64,000 nucleotides of DNA, taken from assembly GCA_963573305.1 (NCBI GenBank), contig OY754327.1:183218386-183282385 (forward strand), in the 5' to 3' direction. This stretch comes from Pyrrhosoma nymphula. Lineage: Eukaryota > Arthropoda > Insecta > Odonata > Coenagrionidae. Positions 10,358 through 20,149 of the stretch are shown here, one piece after another. The stretch's first letter is position 1. Each line of letters opens with the position of its first letter. Below the pieces are notes generated by a model that saw only the letters and a list, made by a program, of their open reading frames with translations, was not told the DNA's origin and did no database searches. The position numbers and the translations under genes are program-made.

Positions 10358-11529
10358 CTGAAATGATAAAAATGCGAATAAATTCAACGTTCATTGAAGA
10401 CATTTGCTACCGTGTATTCAAAATATATGTTAGCATGAATATGTATACATTTAATAAGTCGGCCGCGTGAACTGTAAAATAGTTACTACATTTGTTCTCC
10501 CTGGTTGCATCACAAAGCTGAATAATAAAATATCGAGCGTCATAACAATCCTGAAGTGAAACATTCCAGGATGGTTGACCAGGTTAATTCAAAGAACCAG
10601 TCAAGTATAGTCCATCAATACGACCTTATTCATTGCAAACGAAATTTTTTCCAAAAGGATGAAAACTGGAAAGGGCGTCAAATAGGGCCACTGAATCAGG
10701 ATTTAGTCTCTCTGCGGAAATTGACCTTGAACTCACTCAACAATATTTCCAGCCTCCAGAATCTTCGATGAACGAAATTGAAGTACAAATGTTGAATAAA
10801 CATTACGAATAAAACATAAAATAAAATGAAAAAAGGATAAACACCTCCGTGAAGGTGATAGGTGGTGAAATTGTTGTATAAGTAATAGTGGTGTATGTGA
10901 ATTAAAATGAAGTATGTCGAGAACTGATTTTCACCTTAAAAGAATTTCGATTTGTAGATCATTACACGACTATAATTAAACTTATTTGCATACTCATCAA
11001 AGTTATACACGATAGTAACTATCTCGGAGTTAATGCTATTTATATCTAGCATCATTAAAAGGAGGCTTACTCAATACTTCCACTCTTGGTGTGACCAAAT
11101 GACATTATTTCGCTGATTCATATAACATTGCTTTAGACAATGATGCATTCCTTGTAAATTGGATGTTGCCCAACCATCATAATTCTTTTAAGTTCTAAGT
11201 ACACAAAAATATACCTTTCACGAAAAAAGAGATATCGGTTTTTACGTTACAAACAATTAAAAACGAAATGCAAAGAAAGCCAGTGGTCCGTAAATTGTAA
11301 ATGTATTTATCTTTTCTCTGACAAATACCTCACTCCGGGATAAAATTACTTAAGTTCCCATAATTTAAATGATATCAACATTACCAACAATCATTAAATA
11401 CATTCATAATTACCGGATAAAGACAAACGTCTCTAAACCTAAATACTAACCACAGCAGTTACGTGCAAAGAAGATGCAATAAATATCTGAAATATGATTT
11501 CCGTTATAAATTAGAGACTCCACACTTAC
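10358..11529 (-). other. Candidate intron between locus A 5' exons
   Basis: This would be the intron between the exons ending at 11530 and starting at 10357. It holds the second copy of dispersed repeat B (11270-11365) and otherwise AT-rich sequence without open frames of note. Confidence 0.3.
11270..11365 (+). repeat. Dispersed repeat B, copy 2
   Basis: Second copy of the 9600-9695 repeat, about 80 percent alike by eye across ~95 bp, in the same orientation. Confidence 0.7.
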
Positions 11530-11807
11530 CTCCTACCCCAATGACGAGCGATGCAAAACTGAGCAGAGCGAATAAGGAGGGTTAGAATCTCGTGATTTTA
11601 ACGGCTTGGTGACGTCACGAGTGAAAATTTAAAAATTGCAATTATATTTTAAAACTAGAATTCATTGTTAGCATTAGCAATTTTAAAATTGGTGAAATTT
11701 CTTTGTATTGTTTTTAAAATAAATTTCTCGTCAATAATACACCATTTTTTGCTATTTCGTGCCTTATATATCATTCAGGATTCCCGCCATTAACATCATT
11801 GAGCAAG
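11530..11807. promoter_or_regulatory. Candidate bidirectional promoter, locus A
   Basis: A minus-strand exon-like sequence ends at 11530 with donor gtaagt. About 280 bp away on the plus strand an ATG in good context (caagATGGCG, 11808) opens a short coding exon. Between them lies a TGACGTCA palindrome (a CRE/ATF-type site) near 11610. The same arrangement with nearly the same spacing is found at 23449-23735. No TATA box is placed with confidence. Confidence 0.4.
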
Positions 11808-12220
11808 ATGGCGTTAGGTATTGTTTCAAAACTTCTCCACGACTGTAACTTGAAAAGGCATCGAATATTAAAAACAAGCGATGCGCAAGGTAAGTAAATT
11901 AAAATAATTTTTGTTTTATATAAATCAAAGTTGTTAACTCTCGAGAAAATGTTGGTGCCAAAATGAACTGAGTTTTCCAAGAGGGTAAGAATATCGTGAT
12001 TTTCACGGCTGGATAACGTCACAAGCGGAAACTTTTAAAGTAATTCTTTTAAAATAGCACAATTGAATCATTAGGATATTAAATGCAATAAATATGATTG
12101 CTTTAATTTTTAAAGATAAACCTCTCGGTAATCATAAACCGTTATATGTGATTTATTATTGTTATCCTAGTGCAATATTCCACAGAGGCAAAATCATTCC
12201 CCTTGACCGGGATGCGTTGA
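11808..12220 (+). CDS. Candidate two-exon short protein (possibly mitochondrial)
   Basis: Exon 1 runs from ATG 11808 to 11889, where a strong donor gtaagt begins. It encodes MALGIVSKLLHDCNLKR... (27 codons), basic and amphipathic, like a mitochondrial presequence. Exon 2 would begin at 12171 after acceptor gttatcctag; phase 1 joining gives VQYSTEAKS..., then a stop TGA at 12218-12220, for 43 residues in all. Two donor-like GTAAG sites follow (12231, 12236), so exon 2 may instead be spliced on. In another frame exon 2 reads KIIPLDRDALTRHK and stops, so the phase assignment is uncertain. I do not recognise the family. Confidence 0.35.
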
Positions 12221-12239
12221 CAAGACATAAGTAAGGTAA

Positions 12240-12955
12240 GAATATTTCAATTAGTTTTGTTCAAAGGAATGTCATTTACCTGCTTTCGAGAAAATTAAAG
12301 AACTCAGTTTTTCTTTGGGAGAAGATAGACTTCGGAAGAATAGACCGCTAGTGCCTTATCACCAACGTTCCAAAAAGTAACCACACACCGATGAGAATAA
12401 TTCTCAAATGTAAATGTTATTTCTAATCATGATTTGGATAAATGTAAAATACCAAATATTTATTTTCTGCGATTTTTCTGTTGCCCAGAAGAGGTATTTA
12501 CGCAACTGCGAAACGACGGCGGTGAGCTAACAAAGATTTATCATTTCATGACACTTGTTTTCTGCGGAAGAAAACTGATTTATAGTAAAAAAAAAGATGC
12601 CGAGAAAGTATTACTAATATTTAAGTAATATACTGCTAAGGAAGGTTTAATGAAATCTGTATAATAATAGAAGGAGTATAATTTACTTTTCTCAACTTTC
12701 TAAACAGATGCATGGTATGTGCTTGTCGAATAGTTTTCGCCTCTTGTTACCCTCACTTTTACTAGCATTTAGCACGGTAATCCACTACATGGGCAAGAAT
12801 CAGAATACTACAGTAAGTAATCCACTACATTAAGAGTAAGTGTGTGCAACGGGTATGATAACTTTTTCTATCCGGGTAAACTTAACTAACAATAAGTAAC
12901 CTATCTTCAGTTGTGCATGACGTGCGTATTTTCAGTATAACTCACGTATCTCTGT
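12240..12955. other. Unassigned AT-rich segment
   Basis: A short open frame (12434-12628) has no recognisable domain. A local repeat aatccactacat occurs twice near 12779-12831. Otherwise nothing identifiable. Confidence 0.35.
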
Positions 12956-12959
12956 CCAT

Positions 12960-13205
12960 TTATGCTAATGCAAAATACTAACGGACCTTCGCACATTGGT
13001 AGCATACCTATAGTGCAGTTCCCGCTTGTGACGCTTCGCCTTATGACAAGCATTAGCGGTTTATGCGAATGCATCAATATTCGTAGTTACAATAACTTGA
13101 ATAAGGTATAGTTTAATGCATGTTGATGACCTCTCACCGCCTGCCACACACCCTTGAGGTGGCTTCCAGGGTGTTTTGTAGATGTAGTGGATTTCTGCCA
13201 CCCAA
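12960..13205 (-). repeat. Dispersed repeat C, copy 1
   Basis: Reverse-complement match to 46505-46700: cattggtagcat, gaggcttcgcc / gacgcttcgcc, cattagcg.tttatgc.gatgcat, and the conserved block around ccaccttgagg / ccacctcaggtgtggcaggg next to an acatctaca motif. A third partial copy lies at 37678-37735. It is probably a SINE or LINE 3' end; the class is not determined. Confidence 0.65.
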
Positions 13206-15299
13206 ATGAACGTTTTCATAATGATCGATCATCATCGTCTTTAAGTGACCGACAAATGATGAGAAAAAATATCGTTTACGTTAGCATTAAATCTCATTTT
13301 TCCCATGGTGATTAAAGACAGGTGCGAATTCGGGTAGAAAATACCGTTTTCTACAACGGTAAGAAGTTAATGAGACGAATTAGATACAGCAATTCAACAA
13401 AGTGGACAATTTGGGCTTCTCAGAAATCGATAATCAAAAACGAATATAACAAAATACACTACTTAAACATATTCGCCTTTAGCAATTACTTTTTAAGCCT
13501 CACTTGAGATATTCTAATGAAACAAAATAAAACAATGCAACAAAAAATTTAAACAATAGTCAAACCTGAATAAAAATATAATCGACGATCTTCGTTACTA
13601 TTCCATATCTTGGTCGTTGACAGCTTACGTCAGTTCACACAGATTATTCTTGCATTTCACGAAATGACTCGAAAACTTAGGCACTTGAGTAAAGCTGGTG
13701 AACACGTATGTATTCCTTTCAATTCTTCTTTCACTTAACCAATTGATCACATCCCACAAAATACCAGGCACATCGGCGAATAGAATTTTTCACACCGTCA
13801 TTGGTATAGGTTGACATAACAGAATTGTTTCAAGCACTCCAATGATTTAAAAGCGGATTATAAGCAACCGCAAGCCACTGCCAACGTCTGAAACAATTTT
13901 TCGTACTGGTTTGATATATCTCGCTAGACAATGATAATCTCAACTAACTCTGTGAAAGTGATCCCTTTGAGTATTTCAAACAGTCTTTCTGCTGGTATTC
14001 TCGGAAGAGACCAACATTTTCCTGACTCACGGAAGGAGACACGTAAAGCAAAGCTCGCAGCTCTAAGCTTATGCGCGCAGCCAGGGGTTAAATGGGTGCA
14101 CCTCGTCATTGCACTCAAACGTTCGGCAATAGTATGGAACTGCAGCGGAGAGGAAATCCAACTGAGGTAAACGATTAATGAACCGAAGGAGTGTTGCGGC
14201 TCTCGTTTTTCTGAATGCGTTTTCTCGTCTAATCACGATTAAAGTTATAAAATGGCAATTAGCAACATCGCCTCGAAATATCTTCAAGTATGTATATGTG
14301 GAAGCAGGAAGCCATAGTGCAGGTGACAAATGTGATACAGAAATGTTGGTGGGTCATATTTAAACGTACTTATTTTAACGTACGTGACTCAAGGCCAAAG
14401 GGACATAGTGAGAGAATCGGCATTGACAAGACTTGAATCTGGTGGGATTAGCCGGAGATAGGGCCGTTGTGGGTTTATTTTACCCACATGGTGCTGCTTG
14501 CGAGCAGCCCACGTCCCTTTCATGCGAACAACCTTTGGGGAGTGGGTGTGAGACCACGGACCGGGGGCATGCTCTCCCCCAGAGCCCATCCTCTCCTCCC
14601 ATCCTCCCATCCTCTCCCCCAGAGCCCATTTCTTACAGTTGAAGAAAATATAATATGATTACTTGTCCCTAAGCACTGAAAGAGTGATATATCATGTTTT
14701 AACACGCTATAATAGTGATTTTTAGAGAAGTATGTTTGCCTTCCATTCCAATTGAAGAAGGAAAAAGGCAAATGGAATAACTTTTCATCGTGATGTCATG
14801 AGCCGTCAGTATAAGAAAGCATGTTGCTTACAACTGTGCGATGCTGATTCACAACCACACACACACAGTATGGCACACAATTGTGCGCTGCAACCGTAAC
14901 GCACCGTGTATGTATGGAGATCAAAAGATTATACAAAACCTGGGATATGATTGGAGGAGGAGAAATTCGAGATGAGAACTTGTTGAAATTCAATTTTCAC
15001 TTCTTTCTAAACTACAAAACAATGATGCTCTCCGAAATTGTGGCAATTTTTGTAGATCTCACCCTAAAGCGAAAATATGTACAAGGTTGCTTCCGAAAAC
15101 TCTTTATCTCCAAATTAAAAAGGAACTCCGGGAGGAACACGCAACTTTATAATAAATTTTTAAAAGGGTAAATTAGGGAAAAAAGTCAACAATACAGCCG
15201 ACAAATGTGATGCTGATCCACGTAATTTTAGCACATAGTTGTGGCAAATGTACGTTTGAATTTTACTAATATTGTAATTTTATAAGTCTACGGAAAGAA
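13206..15299. other. Unassigned segment
   Basis: Several overlapping short ORFs on both strands at 13924-14660 reflect GC-richer low-complexity DNA, including ctctcccccagagcccat repeated twice (about 14571-14629) around a ctcccatcctcccatcctc run. No domains, splice-consistent exons or element ends are recognised. Confidence 0.4.
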
Positions 15300-16490
15300 C
15301 AAACAGAATTCAACATTATTTATTCTTTTTATTTTTAAAAGAAAATAAATAAACTTTTTCTTAGATTCCAGTGAAATTTAGTGAATAATTTTGCTACGTC
15401 CATATTTTATACTCGTGGTTCTCAATTCAACTCAACTATACAGGTGGCAAGCCTTGAGCTCATCTCTAAGAGACAGGAAGGAGGAGTAAAAACCACGTAA
15501 AAAATCCAGGGAGGGTATTGAAAGAAGTCCATTTAAATTAAAATTAGAGAAGTCTGAGGAGTGGAAATAGTGAAGGCGGAGGTTAAAAGGGCAAATTCGT
15601 AGAATGATAATGTTAAAGGAAAATTTAAGGATAAAAAGGTTGCCTGAAAATCGTGGATTAAAGATAAAGCAGATTAGACTTGGAGGAGAAATGATGTACA
15701 TAAGAGAAATGAGTCGAAGCAAGCAGTGAGACAAGCAAAGGAAGAATGTTGGGAAGAGTTGGATAATCAAGTGGAAGAAAACATCATCATAACCACCGAA
15801 AGTTTTGGCAAACGGTGAAAAGCCTAAAATGAAAGTTCGGAAAAAGAATAAGATATGTAGCAGATGAAAATAGGGAAGATTAGTGACAGATGAGAAAGAT
15901 GTGCAGAGATAATGGCGTAATCACTTTGCTGTAACTATTGGACACAAGGAGCAAGTAGAAATGACGGAAACTGAACCAAACCCACGAAGAGAAGGAGGAA
16001 ATGTAGAAGAAATAACACGTGTCAAAGTGGAGGAAGCAATAAAAATGATAAAACTTGGTAAAGCGGCACGCGCTGATGGTTGGGATGGGTTCTAGATCGA
16101 TCCTGTCGGGAGGTCATTTTTTATTCCTAGTAGATTCATTTTTATTTATAAGGAAAAGAAATAAACCTTTTTGCTATATTTCAGTGAAATTTAGTGAAAA
16201 ATTGTGTTAAAACTATATTTTATGCTCGTGATTCTCGATGACCCCATTCATAAAAATCTTCAAATTCTAAAGATATGTTTATGATTCAGGATGTTAAGGC
16301 ACGAGAGCAAATTGATCAGATGTTCTCCGGTTCAATTCTGTCCGGAGGATATTTTTTATTCATAGTTGATTCCTATTTATGTTTAAGGAAAAATATTTTA
16401 TTCCTTTTTGTTATATTTCATTGAAATTTAGCGAAAAATATAATTACATTGATATTTTATACCCGTTATTCTCAATGCCATCATTCCTAC
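15300..16490. repeat. AT-rich repeat in three copies, interrupted by a LINE fragment
   Basis: Copies at about 15300-15425, 16110-16255 and 16355-16485 share ttttttattc...tatttttaaggaaaa, tttcagtgaaatttagtga and atattttatactcgt.attctcaat. The last two are spaced about 235 bp, as in a tandem array. The LINE fragment separates the first from the rest. Confidence 0.65.
15450..16095 (+). pseudogene. LINE (RTE-like) fragment, linker and start of RT
   Basis: Plus-strand reading with frameshifts and stops: AVRQAKEECWEEL, then a W-containing NHRKFWQTVKSLK stretch, VTDEKDVQR, an RNHFA segment (family form is RWkeYF) and VKVEEAIKMIKLGKAARADG, the known eEv..Ai..lKngKApG.DGi entry to LINE reverse transcriptases. 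The catalytic part of the RT is missing because the fragment breaks after this motif and AT-rich repeat follows. RTE/BovB-like is my best guess of the clade. Confidence 0.65.
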
Positions 16491-17435
16491 ATAAACGAGG
16501 CTTTTTTATAATTTATATGGCTTAAAACTTTAAAGCGAGGCATGAATACCAAGATATTTTGTTAACACTCAAAAGTTAGGAGGTTAATTTGACACGGAGT
16601 ATTTTTGGTGATATGCATACAATATATCTTATGCCTTCCGGCATAACATTTTTCGTTGCTTTTGATATCTAATTTAACTTAAGACGTATTTTTTAATGGA
16701 ATAAATAGAAGTTTAAAATAGAGATTGAAATTACAAAAAGCCGAAAAAAATGTTCTCTTTACAAGTCTGAATGTGAGTAACATTGGTTTTTAAAGTCGAT
16801 TACATAAATAATACTTCATATTAATTTTCAAAATGTTAAAATATCATTAAAAACATTGATTCACAAATTTATTTCTAGGTTTATTGTAAATGCAGTATTT
16901 TTGGTTACACGCATAAATTAGAAGTTTTATAAGAATTGTAAAAAGAAGAAGAAATAATTCTTTCTACAAGTCTGAGTACAGATTTTGTTAAAGTGGAGGA
17001 AGTAAAAAATACTTCATATTAATTTTCACATACTAATAGCTTACATTATAAATATCATATATTTCTCAAGCTAATCTAGAAAATTTGGTTTTATTTTCAG
17101 TTAACGTTGAGGCACAGTTCATTTAAATAAATTCTCAAAATTAAATAGCAAATGAATTACAATGCGACAAACTTTTCATTATACCTTAAAAATGTATGCA
17201 TACATAATATTTGTAAGGGTTAGCGAAATAACGACACGCCAACTTATTTGTATCAAATACATTTTTATAAGATCCATATCTAATTTATTTTAGAGAAATA
17301 TTTGAGATATTTGGTGACATGTAAAAAATTGAGTTTATCGTACATTTAAGAAGACGGAAAAAATTATTCTAGAGTAGACCTTTTTAAATTCGAGGATGAT
17401 TTTAATTCGTGGAATAGAAAGTAATCTGAAATCCA
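16491..17435. other. Unassigned very AT-rich segment
   Basis: AT-rich, with recurring short motifs (atttttggt, cataaattagaagttt, acttcatattaattttca twice near 16815 and 17008). No coding signal. Confidence 0.4.
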
Positions 17436-17439
17436 TTCA

Positions 17440-17555
17440 CTCAGTGATTCAACCCGAAGGTTGGTTTGGATAGTTGATGGTAGAGCTCAACCCGGACTAA
17501 GCCACAGGCGTGTGAATTTCACACATTCAGGGTATGGGGGCCAGTTCCTTTCCCT
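17440..17555. mobile_element. SINE-like fragment
   Basis: The run gaaggttggtttggatag, then gttgatggtagagctc, resembles the head of a tRNA-related SINE (A-box-like gatagttgatggtagagc), followed by a composition typical of such repeats. It stops where the GGGGCGG terminal repeat begins. No convincing B box is visible, so class is tentative. Confidence 0.3.
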
Positions 17556-17967
17556 GGGGCGGAATTCTGTACATGCGACCGACACCTATCGGTGTCGCTA
17601 ACTCGCCCGACCGACACATGTCGGTCAAGAGCTATTCCGGTGGCACCTTCGACCGATACTCGTCGATAACTTGACCGACAATCGTCGGTCAGCCGGGGTG
17701 ATCCCACCGACGATTTTGAAGCCCACGGTAGGCCGACCGACACGTATTTCGTCGATTCGCGATTCCTTAAGTGTATCATCTTTAGTGTGAGAAATTTCCT
17801 GCACCGAAAGTGCAATAGTTGGGTGCAAGGAGATTGTAATTAGTTGATAAATATTAACTTTCAATCACCTTAAATGAGTGTCGGCGTTTTAACACAACCT
17901 TCGTCCCATCATCACAAAAAGGAATCGAACTCGATACTCTCAGGCGTTACTTTGTAAAATTCCATTT

Positions 17968-18144
17968 TGATATAATCAAAACAAACTTTGTAAATTTTAC
18001 AATCAATTTTATTCACTACGACCGGTTTCGACGCATAGGCGACATCTTCAGGCCAAGAACCTGAAGATGTCGCCTATGCGTCGAAACCGGTCGTAGTGAA
18101 TAAAATTGATTGTAAAATTTACAAAGTTTGTTTTGATTATATCA
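17968..18144. repeat. 85-bp perfect inverted repeat, 7-bp spacer
   Basis: 17968-18052 and 18060-18144 are exact reverse complements over 85 bp, separated by ccaagaa. Each arm contains the hammerhead-like motif (CUGAAGA ... GAAACCGGUC) followed by an AT-rich tail, so the two motifs diverge from the centre on opposite strands. Perfect identity implies recent origin or ongoing conversion. Confidence 0.95.
18060..18098 (+). ncRNA. Hammerhead ribozyme-like motif 2 (one per arm)
   Basis: CUGAAGA (18061-18067) fits CUGANGA. After one extra U comes a GUCGC/GCGUC stem II with one U-U mismatch, GAAA (18083-18086), then self-complementary ACCGGU as stem III and C at 18092 as the would-be cleavage-site base. 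Stem I pairs over only 2 bp (AC with GU). The mirror copy is on the minus strand at 18052-18014. Confidence 0.4.
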
Positions 18145-20029
18145 CAAAAAGGAATAAATCTGCATCTAGATTTTATACATTCTGGAAATAAAATTGAACA
18201 AGGATTATATTCTACATCTGAATACATTTTATTTACTTTTTTCTGCACAAATTTAGCAATTAACGGTGACCCACACTCAATCCTATCACTTCTAAGGTCA
18301 TTTACCATAACTACGCTCAGACAAATATGACATCTTGGTATATATAACTTCAGACATAAATTGATTTGATATTTATTGACACAATTACTATCCTCGAGCC
18401 AGTACCTGGCATTAACGCGCTAACCAACACAACACACTATTAAACACAATGTTCGTCCCATCACGTCGAATACAAATACTTATGTAGCTCACTTTTAGAA
18501 GACCATTTACCGCTTGTCAAGGGCTTTCTTGTAGCATACATGAATACCTACCGTGAGATATATTTCTCCAGGCACACACAGCGGCACTCAAATAGAGGAA
18601 CAATCCATGGTATTGACATCAAGTCGAGTAAATGAAAACACAACTTTTGAGGTGGTAAAATTTACTGAATGAAGGATAGTGAAACAACATAATTTGTATA
18701 AGTAGACAACAAATAATCACCCTTTCACTTGGACGTAAACAACCAACCACACTCACAATTTATGGTATTCTACAATAACACAATAATATCTGCCAATGAC
18801 AAATCCTAATGCCTATTGCTAATTAGTCATTATCTGCCTAAAATATAGACGGATTAATTACTTTTTCAACAAAATCATATTGGACACAACAATGCAAAGA
18901 AATTAATAGATGAAACATGGGGTGGCAAAATTCACTGAATGAAGAATAATGATACACATCACTGTTTATGCATTCACTGGGACGTAGACACTCAATTAAA
19001 AGACAAGAACAATTCACCTAGTCACCGTGACTTCAATTCAAATAGATTCCACATCTTAATTTAGTCAAAGGTAGAGACAACGAACTGATTGCTGTTACGT
19101 CTTCTCCAACACTCACTACGTATTTGTTACACTTTTAATACTATTCATGTCATAACACATTATTTAAAGAGATCAAATCAACAAATTTACGCATAAATAT
19201 CACCACTTTGACACACAATCCATCGTAGCACATAAATAACGCTTGTAATCACTGGCATGCCATAATGTAACACTCACAGCCAAAACACACGCAAAACATT
19301 CGTTTATATATTATCACAAAAAATGACGCTGTTGTTTCTTGCACATTGAAACCTAATGATGTTAACATTATTTAAAACTTGAAATTAAATGCTCCAATCG
19401 CCACAGCTTAAAACCGAAAAAGACGTGCGATAGAAACTATCTTCCAAAATTACGTTGCACAGCATTCAAGACCACTATTCACATTTGAAGTCCAAGAATA
19501 GTATGTTTTAAATGATTTGTATTTAAAAAATTATATCACCCTGCGATACTTCTTCAAATATAATGAAAATTAAAAACTAAAACAACCTGTCCAAATAATC
19601 GTCGCTCGAACGTAAACAAACAGCGATTCGCCGGAAAGCGCCGTGTTCTTACGCCGTGTCCATAGTAATCATCCGCACCTTAGACAAAACAAAATAGTCC
19701 TTTTTAGGAGTTCGATTAAAATACTTTTATAGAGGATGTAATGCACATCGGTCGACTTAAATAGCATGCTCATCTTTTTGTGAACTTATAAATAAATAAT
19801 AATCTCTGTTCTTTTGCAAAACTTCAATACGAAATATTTAGCCTCTCGCGCAGATGCCAGTTTCCGACCGACAACTGCATGACGTCAGCTAATCGTCGCT
19901 TGCATCGACAGGTGTCGGTATGTCTCTTGTAGAGAATTGCTCGGCTGTCGGTGCAAGCGACAACCGTCGGTCGCGACCGACACCGACAGTCGTCGGTCGA
20001 CATGTACAGAATTCCGCCCCTGGGCCACC

Positions 20030-20135
20030 TCGCACTCCGAGGATTTTTGTTGGGGGGCGTTCAATGGCTTCACCCGGATTTGAACCCTTCCTTGATCAGT
20101 AGCCAAGCGCTATACCCACTAGTCCACCACGCTCC
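20030..20135 (-). mobile_element. tRNA-derived SINE head
   Basis: Minus strand from about 20135: GGGAGCGTGGTGGACTAGTG contains an A-box-like segment and GGTTCAAATCC near 20093-20083 is a B box. An anticodon-arm-like stem ctTGG...TCAAG lies between. The acceptor arm does not close, so this is a pol III-type SINE head rather than a tRNA gene. It abuts the end of the TIR element at 20020. Confidence 0.6.
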
Positions 20136-20149
20136 CTCGAGGAGTATAA

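Larger units (their letters stand above)
17870..18475 (-). mobile_element. Possible split tRNA-derived SINE
   Basis: Minus strand: an A-box-like TTGGTTAGCGCGTTAATGCC near 18425-18406 and a B box GAGTTCGATTCC near 17933-17922, about 480 bp apart. If they belong together, the inverted repeat and neighbouring sequence inserted between them. The phrase gatgggacgaa...ttgtgtt occurs on both sides (about 17888-17910 and 18446-18468), so two SINE copies are an alternative. Confidence 0.3.
17556..20020. mobile_element. TIR element with ACCGACA subterminal repeats
   Basis: A 20-bp perfect terminal inverted repeat (GGGGCGGAATTCTGTACATG at 17556 and its complement ending at 20020). Both subterminal zones (17576-17760 and 19867-20000) are crowded with short motifs accgaca / tgtcggt and cgtcggtc in both orientations, several arranged as small palindromes; such arrays are typical transposase-binding sites. 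No target duplication is readable and no transposase is seen, so the superfamily is open. The interior contains the 85-bp inverted repeat and tRNA-like pieces. Confidence 0.7.

Noticed and set aside
14389..14770. Overlapping ORFs on both strands near a GC-richer patch
   Set aside because: Several frames are open at once on both strands because of low-complexity CT-rich repeats; none shows a domain.
20030..20135. A functional tRNA gene
   Set aside because: A and B boxes are present, but the acceptor arm does not pair and no terminator follows; fits a SINE head.
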